A stretch of 11,626 nucleotides of DNA from Winogradskyella sp. GTDB lineage: Bacteria > Bacteroidota > Bacteroidia > Flavobacteriales > Flavobacteriaceae. This document shows, in pieces, positions 6,217-11,626 of this stretch. The notes under the pieces are model-generated. The model made no database searches. It was not told where the DNA came from and saw only the letters and a list, made by a program, of their open reading frames with translations. Each line of letters opens with the position of its first letter. The stretch's first letter is position 1. The stretch lies in the NCBI GenBank assembly GCA_030149115.1, contig JASBSE010000120.1:1-11626 (forward strand). Reading direction: 5' to 3'. Made by a program: the position numbers and the translations under genes.

Positions 6217-8904
6217 TTAGAAAAGCGTCACCTGACCTTTATCATCTATATCTAAATCGCCTTCATTATCATCTTCTTTATTTGAAGAATTGCTGGTAGT
6301 TTGTTCAGGTTTGTCACTACTGTTATCAACTTCTAAATCTACAGAAACGGTTTCTTCATCAACAACATCCAACTCATCAGCATGTACTTCTTCTGGCGCT
6401 TCAAAAGGTAGTGGATCTAACAAACTAATTTGATTTATTTTTTCTTTAGTTAATTGATTTCCAAGTGCGTTAATGCCTTTTACTGCAATAAATTCTTCAA
6501 GATTAACTTCCATATTAGGTTTGCGGTCTTTACCACGCTCTTTGGTAAATTCTACCTCAGCCATTGGTCTCCAATCTGTAGATACAATTTCTAATTGCGA
6601 CTCTGGATGACTTGAAATAAAAGTCTCTTCTTTTCCTTCTTGCTCAATTAAAAAACGCTTTACATAGTAACGTTCTTTTTCCCCATCATAATAGATTGCA
6701 GAAATTGGTTTTTTAGGAATCCATTTTTCAAGCACAATCATATCACTATCGAAGTGTGTTGTTAATTCTGGGATAATAGTTTTTACATTTCCGGATTGCG
6801 TAATAATAAGTAAACGATCCTCACCTCTAAATTCACCTATCAACTCTCCTCTTTCATCTACATTAAGACGTTGCACAGTATCATCAAACCAAATTTTACG
6901 TGGTTTTAGGGTTGAAACTCCTTTTTCTTTAAGCTCTATTCGTTTTATAGAATATTTGGTCACTAGATTTCCTTTAGAGGAACGGCCTTTTATTAAAATA
7001 TCTGCAAAATCTAAATCCCACTTCAACTTCTTAATACTACCTACCTGACGCAACAATACGGTAACAACTTCCGCTTCACCATTCGGATTTGCAGAGAAAT
7101 ACCATACCACAGAACCTTTATTTCCGTTGGTCATGTCGTACTCTCTATCTCTTGTAATACTGGTAACAGCAAAACGTTTTACATAAGATGGCCCTTTCTT
7201 TCCATCTCTGTAAATCATATTGTAAATGGTACGTTTGTCTTTTTTCTTAAAAACAGCAACATGGATAATATTCTTACCGATAAAGGTTTTAGAATCCACT
7301 TTGGTTACCATCATTATACCTTCTTGTGTAAAAACAATGATATCATCAATATCACTACAATCACAAACATACTCATCGCGTCTAAGCGATGTACCTATAA
7401 AGCCCTCTTCCCTATTAACATAGAGCTTGGTATTTCTAATAACAACCTTAGTAGCATCAACATCATCAAAAGCTCTTAATTCTGTTTTACGCTCTTTACC
7501 TTCACCATAATCCTTTTTCAGTCTTTCAAAATAGGCAATAGCATAATCAATAAGATTAGCCAAATGATGTTTTACTTCTGCGATTTGATCTTCTAAAGCA
7601 TCTATTTTCTGTTGCGCTTTATCAATATCGAATTTAGAAATACGCTTTATTCTTATTTCTGTTAAGCGAACAATATCTTCTTCGGTAACCGCACGCTTTA
7701 AATGTTTAATATGTGGCTGAAGCCCTTTATCTATGGCTTGTATAACACCTTCCCATGTTTCCTCTTCTTCAATATCGCGATATATTCTATTTTCAATAAA
7801 AATACGTTCTAGCGAAGCAAAATGCCACTGCTCTTCAAACTCACCAAGCTTTATTTCTAATTCTTGTTTTAAGAGCTGAACTGTATTATCCGTAGAACGA
7901 CGTAACATCTCAGTAACTCCAACAAAGAATGGCTTATTATTTTCAATAACACATCCTAACGGAGAAATTGAAGTTTCACAAGCTGTAAAAGCATAAAGTG
8001 CATCAATTGTTTTGTCTGGCGACAAACCTGATGGCAAATGGATTAAAATTTCAACCTCAGCAGCAGTATTATCCTCAATGCGTTTTATTTTGATTTTACC
8101 TTTATCGTTGGCTTTTAAGATAGAATCAATCAAAGAAGACGTTGTTGTACCAAAAGGAATCTCTGTAATAGCAAGTGTATTTTTATCTACTTGCGAAATT
8201 TTAGCACGTACTCTAACCTTTCCGCCACGCATACCATCATTATAATTGCTAATATCTGCAATACCTGCAGTTGGAAAATCTGGGTAAATTGTAAAACGTT
8301 TGCCCTTTAAATGCTTTACCGAAGCATCGATAAGCTCTATAAAGTTATGCGGCAGAATTTTTGTAGATAAACCTACAGCAATACCTTCTCCTCCTTGCGC
8401 TAAAAGCAATGGAAACATTACTGGTAGATTGATTGGCTCTTTGCGTCTTCCGTCATAAGACGCTTGCCATTCTGTAATTTTTGGGTTGTAAACAACGTCT
8501 AAGGCAAACTTTGATAATCTGGCTTCAATATAACGCGACGCTGCTGCTCTGTCGCCTGTTAGGATATTTCCCCAGTTACCTTGGGTATCTATTAAAAGAT
8601 CTTTTTGACCAATTTGAACCATGGCATCTGCAATACTCGCGTCACCATGCGGATGGTACTGCATTGTATGACCAACAATGTTAGCCACTTTATTGTAACG
8701 ACCATCATCTAAATCTTTCATAGAATGCATTATACGACGCTGTACTGGTTTAAAACCATCTTCTATTGCAGGTACAGCACGTTCTAAGATTACGTAAGAA
8801 GCATAATCTAAGAACCAGTCTTTATACATTCCTGTTACTTTGGTAATCGTTTCTTGACTACCATTGTCTTCATTTAATAATTCGTCATTTTGATCTTCTG
8901 CCAT
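6217..8904 (-). CDS. parC: DNA topoisomerase IV subunit A
   Basis: The DNA-breaking subunit of topoisomerase IV, which unlinks daughter chromosomes together with ParE. The 895-residue length suits Bacteroidota ParC. The N-terminal winged-helix region has PVQRRIMHSM (53-62), YHPHGDASIADAMV (83-96) and AASRYIEARL (121-130), where Tyr125 is the catalytic residue and Arg124 its partner. A coiled-coil tower is near 410-470 (KAQQKIDALEDQIAEVKHHL). The C-terminal part (about 480-800) looks like the DNA-wrapping propeller but lacks the GyrA box QRRGGKG, which favours topoisomerase IV over gyrase. Residues 845-890 are an acidic, low-complexity tail ending in GQVTLF. At the position of the quinolone-contacting Ser of E. 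coli GyrA/ParC there is Ala89, with Ser90 next to it. The start codon follows the preceding gene's stop with no gap, so translation is probably coupled. Confidence 0.95.
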   Translation of the reverse strand: MAEDQNDELLNEDNGSQETITKVTGMYKDWFLDYASYVILERAVPAIEDGFKPVQRRIMHSMKDLDDGRYNKVANIVGHTMQYHPHGDASIADAMVQIGQKDLLIDTQGNWGNILTGDRAAASRYIEARLSKFALDVVYNPKITEWQASYDGRRKEPINLPVMFPLLLAQGGEGIAVGLSTKILPHNFIELIDASVKHLKGKRFTIYPDFPTAGIADISNYNDGMRGGKVRVRAKISQVDKNTLAITEIPFGTTTSSLIDSILKANDKGKIKIKRIEDNTAAEVEILIHLPSGLSPDKTIDALYAFTACETSISPLGCVIENNKPFFVGVTEMLRRSTDNTVQLLKQELEIKLGEFEEQWHFASLERIFIENRIYRDIEEEETWEGVIQAIDKGLQPHIKHLKRAVTEEDIVRLTEIRIKRISKFDIDKAQQKIDALEDQIAEVKHHLANLIDYAIAYFERLKKDYGEGKERKTELRAFDDVDATKVVIRNTKLYVNREEGFIGTSLRRDEYVCDCSDIDDIIVFTQEGIMMVTKVDSKTFIGKNIIHVAVFKKKDKRTIYNMIYRDGKKGPSYVKRFAVTSITRDREYDMTNGNKGSVVWYFSANPNGEAEVVTVLLRQVGSIKKLKWDLDFADILIKGRSSKGNLVTKYSIKRIELKEKGVSTLKPRKIWFDDTVQRLNVDERGELIGEFRGEDRLLIITQSGNVKTIIPELTTHFDSDMIVLEKWIPKKPISAIYYDGEKERYYVKRFLIEQEGKEETFISSHPESQLEIVSTDWRPMAEVEFTKERGKDRKPNMEVNLEEFIAVKGINALGNQLTKEKINQISLLDPLPFEAPEEVHADELDVVDEETVSVDLEVDNSSDKPEQTTSNSSNKEDDNEGDLDIDDKGQVTLF

Positions 8905-9378
8905 CTATCCTTCTTTTCGCTTTTTGTTTTCTTTTAATGTTTTTCTCAATGATTGCTTTACATACCTCATTTTTCTACGGTTCAAAAGTGTCACATTAAA
9001 ACGCTCTTTCACCTGTTTTCCATCACGTGTCTTAATTAACACTACCAATGACTTGTAAAGAAAATAATCTTTTATTTTATAACCAATAAGTTGACTTCTG
9101 GTAAACTCAACTTTACTTTCTCTATAATTAATATATTCTGTTAGAATAAGCCCTTTATTAAGGATTATAATTTTTGCTCCATCACTATCATACTCAAAGT
9201 ATCCTGCAATTGAATGAAATAATACCAAAACGATAAACAAACCCAGGAAAACAAAGAAAGTGCTATCTACAAAAAACTCAAGCGAATTAAATACTGTTAA
9301 TAATAATATTCCAAAGACAATTAGTATAAAATAGATGGAAACAACGGTATTCTTTACTTTTCTATTGTCGGTTCTCAT
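8905..9378 (-). CDS. Membrane protein of unknown function within the parE-parC operon
   Basis: A 157-residue protein with two N-terminal membrane helices (about 12-31 and 38-59) followed by a cytoplasmic domain of roughly 95 residues. That domain starts FEYDSDGAKIIILNKG and alternates short strands with a C-terminal basic helix (133-155, rich in Lys and Arg). This layout, two helices then a strand-rich domain closing with a helix, recalls bacterial PH-domain membrane proteins, but the match is by pattern only and no function can be stated. Its stop codon is immediately followed by the parC ATG, and it lies 17 bp after the 60-residue membrane gene. It is therefore embedded between the two topoisomerase IV subunit genes. 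The Lys/Arg-rich tail (KENKKRKEG) could touch nucleic acid or lipid head groups; that is inference only. Confidence 0.8.
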   Translation of the reverse strand: MRTDNRKVKNTVVSIYFILIVFGILLLTVFNSLEFFVDSTFFVFLGLFIVLVLFHSIAGYFEYDSDGAKIIILNKGLILTEYINYRESKVEFTRSQLIGYKIKDYFLYKSLVVLIKTRDGKQVKERFNVTLLNRRKMRYVKQSLRKTLKENKKRKEG

Positions 9379-9395
9379 TTAGTGTTATTCAAATT

Positions 9396-9578
9396 TTAAT
9401 ATTTTTTTCCGGTAAAAAATCCTACTACCAAAAGAATCATTGCCGATATTCCTAAAAACCCTGCCACATTTTGCTTTGACCAGAAATCTGAATAATCCAG
9501 TAAAAACAACCAACAAATAATCAAAATTAAAGGAAGAAACAGACTTGTAAACTTCTTGCTAGACCTATTCGACGACAT
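9396..9578 (-). CDS. Small two-helix membrane protein in the parE-parC operon
   Basis: A 60-residue protein: a polar basic start (MSSNRSSKKF), a first membrane helix at about 11-28, a short loop with acidic and aromatic residues (DYSDFW), a second helix at about 38-56 and a basic end (TGKKY). Positive charges at both ends suggest both termini face the cytoplasm. Its ATG lies inside the last codons of parE (14-nt overlap), which is typical of translationally coupled genes and supports it being real despite its size. I know no characterised function. It is the first of two membrane-protein genes between parE and parC. Confidence 0.75.
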   Translation of the reverse strand: MSSNRSSKKFTSLFLPLILIICWLFLLDYSDFWSKQNVAGFLGISAMILLVVGFFTGKKY

Positions 9579-11421
9579 CTAATTCTACTTTAAGATTATC
9601 AATAATGAATTCTTGACGCGATGGTGTGTTTTTTCCCATATAAAAAGATAACAACTCTTCTATGGACATATCCTTATCTAACATCACAGGGTCTAATCGC
9701 ATATCTTCACCAATAAAATGTTTGAACTCATCTGGCGAAATTTCACCCAATCCTTTAAATCTAGTAATCTCTGGTTTTGGCTTTAATTCTTCAATGGCAT
9801 TTTTACGCTCTTCGTCTGAATAACAATAAATTGTTTTCTTTTTATTTCTTACTCTAAATAATGGAGTTTGAAGAATATACAAATGCCCTTCTTTTATCAC
9901 CTCAGGAAAAAACTGTAAGAAGAACGTAATTAACAACAGTCTAATATGCATACCATCAACATCAGCATCCGTTGCTATGACGATATTGTTATATCTTAGA
10001 TCTCCTATTGATTCTTCTATATTTAAAGCGGCTTGCAAAAGATTGAATTCTTCATTCTCGTACACAATCTTTTTGCTTAACCCATAAGAATTTAAAGGCT
10101 TACCTTTTAAGCTAAAAACCGCTTGTGTATTAACATCTCTGGATTTTGTGATACTACCAGAAGCCGAATCTCCCTCAGTAATAAATAAGGTGGTATCTAA
10201 ATAACCATCCTTTTTGGTATCAGCAAAATGAATACGACAATCGCGAAGCTTCTTATTATGAAGACTCGCCTTTTTAGCACGCTCTTTAGCCAGTTTTCTA
10301 ATACCAGACAACTCTTTACGCTCACGTTCTGCCTGAAGGATTTTACGCTGAATCTTTTCAGCAGTATCAGGATTTTTATGAAGAAAATTATCTAAATATG
10401 TTTTTACAAAATCGTTGATGTAAGTTCTTACCGTTGGTAAATCACCTCCCATATCTGTAGAACCTAACTTAGTTTTGGTCTGACTCTCAAAAACAGGTTC
10501 CATTACCTTGATAGCTATTGCGGATACAATCGATTTTCTTACATCTGAGGCATCATAGCTTTTACCATAAAACTCACGAACAGTTTTAACAACAGCTTCT
10601 CTAAAGGCTGCTAAATGCGTTCCACCTTGCGTTGTGTTCTGACCGTTGACAAATGAATGGTACTCTTCACTATACTGCGTTTTACTGTGCGTTATAGCGA
10701 CTTCAATATCATCACCTCGTAAATGAATAATTGGATAAAGTATGTCACCATCATTAATATTTTCTGAAAGTAAATCCTTTAAACCATTTTCACTATAGTA
10801 TTTTTCTCCATTAAAAACTATGGTCAATCCAGGATTGAGGTACACATAGTTTTTAAGCATCTTTACCACATATTCATTTCTGAATTTGTAGTTTTTAAAA
10901 ATGCTTTCATCCGGTACAAAGGTTACCTTAGTCCCTTTTCGTCTCGACGTATCATCTAAAAATTCCTGATCTGTTAATTCACCTAAAGCAAACTCAGCAG
11001 AAGCCGATTTTCCGTCTCTGGTAGATTCTACTCGAAAATAGGTTGACAACGCATTAACCGCTTTTGTACCTACACCATTAAGACCTACAGATTTTTTAAA
11101 TGCTTTAGAATCGTACTTACCACCAGTATTCATCTTAGACACTACATCTACCACCTTACCTAACGGAATACCACGACCATAATCGCGCACAATAACACGA
11201 TCTCCTTGTATGGAAATCTCAATGGTTTTACCAGCACCCATTACAAACTCATCTATAGAGTTATCGAGCACTTCTTTAAGAAGAATGTAAATACCATCGT
11301 CTGGAGAGGATCCATCACCTAATTTTCCGATATACATACCAGGACGCATCCTAATGTGTTCCTTCCAATCGAGTGAACGAATATTATCTTCAGTATAGTT
11401 AGTTTGTTCTGTCATAGACAT
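9565..11421 (-). CDS. parE: DNA topoisomerase IV subunit B
   Basis: The ATPase subunit of topoisomerase IV. The 618-residue protein starts with a GHKL ATPase domain: RMRPGMYIG (24-32), KEVLDNSIDE (49-58) with the catalytic Glu50 and Mg-binding Asn54, RDYGRGIP (79-86), and the GLNGVGTKAVNAL lid segment (113-125). The transducer domain has QNTTQGGTH (261-269) and QTKTKLG (314-320) with its ATP-sensing lysine. The TOPRIM domain has FITEGDSASGS (413-423; Glu416) and ATDADVDGMHIR (483-494), which hold the metal for DNA cleavage with ParC. The length is that of ParE and it is partnered by parC in the same operon. Two nearby ATGs (residues 1 and 3) could serve as start; the first is taken here but homologues may prefer the second. 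It is the first gene of the operon, and its last codons overlap the 60-residue membrane gene. Confidence 0.95.
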   Translation of the reverse strand: MSMTEQTNYTEDNIRSLDWKEHIRMRPGMYIGKLGDGSSPDDGIYILLKEVLDNSIDEFVMGAGKTIEISIQGDRVIVRDYGRGIPLGKVVDVVSKMNTGGKYDSKAFKKSVGLNGVGTKAVNALSTYFRVESTRDGKSASAEFALGELTDQEFLDDTSRRKGTKVTFVPDESIFKNYKFRNEYVVKMLKNYVYLNPGLTIVFNGEKYYSENGLKDLLSENINDGDILYPIIHLRGDDIEVAITHSKTQYSEEYHSFVNGQNTTQGGTHLAAFREAVVKTVREFYGKSYDASDVRKSIVSAIAIKVMEPVFESQTKTKLGSTDMGGDLPTVRTYINDFVKTYLDNFLHKNPDTAEKIQRKILQAERERKELSGIRKLAKERAKKASLHNKKLRDCRIHFADTKKDGYLDTTLFITEGDSASGSITKSRDVNTQAVFSLKGKPLNSYGLSKKIVYENEEFNLLQAALNIEESIGDLRYNNIVIATDADVDGMHIRLLLITFFLQFFPEVIKEGHLYILQTPLFRVRNKKKTIYCYSDEERKNAIEELKPKPEITRFKGLGEISPDEFKHFIGEDMRLDPVMLDKDMSIEELLSFYMGKNTPSRQEFIIDNLKVELDVVE

Positions 11422-11445
11422 TAGGACGAGATTAATGATAGAACG

Positions 11446-11453
11446 CTAATATA
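11446..11453 (-). promoter_or_regulatory. Weak candidate -7 element of the parE operon
   Basis: Read on the minus strand this is TATATTAG, one base off TAnnTTTG, 25 bp before the parE ATG. No TTG is present at the right distance upstream. It is the best box in the 117 bp before parE, but it is weak. Confidence 0.3.
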
Positions 11454-11497
11454 AGACTATAGCTTAAAAAATGAAACACGCTTTTGGTAAAGTAATT

Positions 11498-11520
11498 AAC
11501 AATAAAGTACCGTTATTGTT
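11498..11520. repeat. 8-bp perfect inverted repeat upstream of parE
   Basis: AACAATAA (11498-11505) and TTATTGTT (11513-11520) flank a 7-base loop AGTACCG. On the minus strand it falls just after the stop of the right-edge gene and about 77 bp before parE. It may be a weak terminator for that gene (only one G-C pair in the stem, and a poor T-tract TTAATTACTTT follows) or a regulatory site for the topoisomerase operon. Confidence 0.45.
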
Positions 11521-11538
11521 GAGAACCCTCAAGAAATT

Positions 11539-11626
11539 TTATCGTTTTGATAATTCTTCAGCTTTTTGCTTTAAAATTTTGTTTCTGGTAGTCATAAGCC
11601 CTTTTAAATACCTTTTAAAAATAAGA
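11539..11626 (-). CDS. Probable C-terminal end of an unrecognised gene (runs off the right edge)
   Basis: On the minus strand a frame enters from the right edge and ends at TAA (11539-11541), giving 28 residues ending KQKAEELSKR. The Lys/Glu/Leu composition is that of a C-terminal helix and fits minus-strand coding. A plus-strand frame beginning at ATG 11471 is also open to the edge; its hydrophobic, Phe-rich product looks like the antisense shadow of a Lys-rich gene, so the minus strand is favoured. The family is unknown. Confidence 0.4.
   Translation of the reverse strand, partial: LIFKRYLKGLMTTRNKILKQKAEELSKR

Noticed and set aside
7226..8684. Open plus-strand frames antisense to parC (7226-7423, 7261-7479, 8012-8245, 8481-8684)
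   Set aside because: They lie wholly inside a strongly supported parC gene, have no promoter or family signal, and read like complements of its codons.
8905..8914. AGAAGGA before the parC ATG as a Shine-Dalgarno site
   Set aside because: It is too close to the ATG (the stop codon TAG lies between) and is explained by the Lys-Glu-Gly codons ending the previous gene; Bacteroidota seldom rely on such sites.
11471..11626. Plus-strand frame from ATG 11471 open to the right edge, as a gene divergent from parE
   Set aside because: No TAnnTTTG promoter upstream, a hydrophobic Phe-rich product like an antisense shadow, and it would run over an inverted repeat; the minus-strand reading is more protein-like. 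Not fully excluded without more sequence.

Overview
The window looks like chromosomal DNA from a marine-type member of the Flavobacteriaceae (Bacteroidota). This rests on the low GC content, the protein family types (topoisomerase IV of Bacteroidota type, monofunctional proline dehydrogenase of about 390 residues, TerC, AroB), and several promoter -7 elements matching the Bacteroidota consensus TAnnTTTG. Ribosome binding sites of the AGGAGG type are largely absent. The genus cannot be fixed from the sequence alone. Almost everything is housekeeping; I see no transposase, integrase, CRISPR array, tRNA, rRNA or phage gene.

Left part (1-3155): the end of an unrecognised plus-strand gene meets proline dehydrogenase (minus strand) almost stop to stop. 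Proline dehydrogenase is divergent from aroB, the second enzyme of the shikimate pathway. aroB converges on an Lrp/AsnC-family regulator, and a strong bidirectional terminator separates the two.

Middle (3156-6203): an M14-family zinc carboxypeptidase (minus) and a small HTH (Xre-type) regulator (plus) are divergently transcribed from a 304-bp AT-rich intergenic region. This region is the most structured non-coding stretch of the window. It carries two exact inverted copies of a 15-bp element that overlap promoter -7 boxes facing each gene, a third partial copy, and a nested set of inverted repeats at its centre. The HTH gene is followed by a small lipoprotein and a TerC-family membrane protein, 5 bp apart.

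Right part (6217-11421): a four-gene minus-strand operon encodes topoisomerase IV: parE, a 60-residue two-helix membrane protein, a 157-residue membrane protein with a soluble domain perhaps of bacterial PH type, then parC. parE and the 60-residue gene overlap, and the 157-residue gene abuts parC directly, so the two small membrane proteins are built into the operon. ParC ends in a five-residue sequence resembling a DNA-sliding-clamp binding motif. The far right end probably holds the last codons of another minus-strand gene.

The best leads are the symmetric operator-like elements between the peptidase and HTH genes, the two membrane proteins inserted between parE and parC, and the clamp-motif-like C-terminus of ParC. 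None is proven to be new; each needs a comparison across Flavobacteriaceae.
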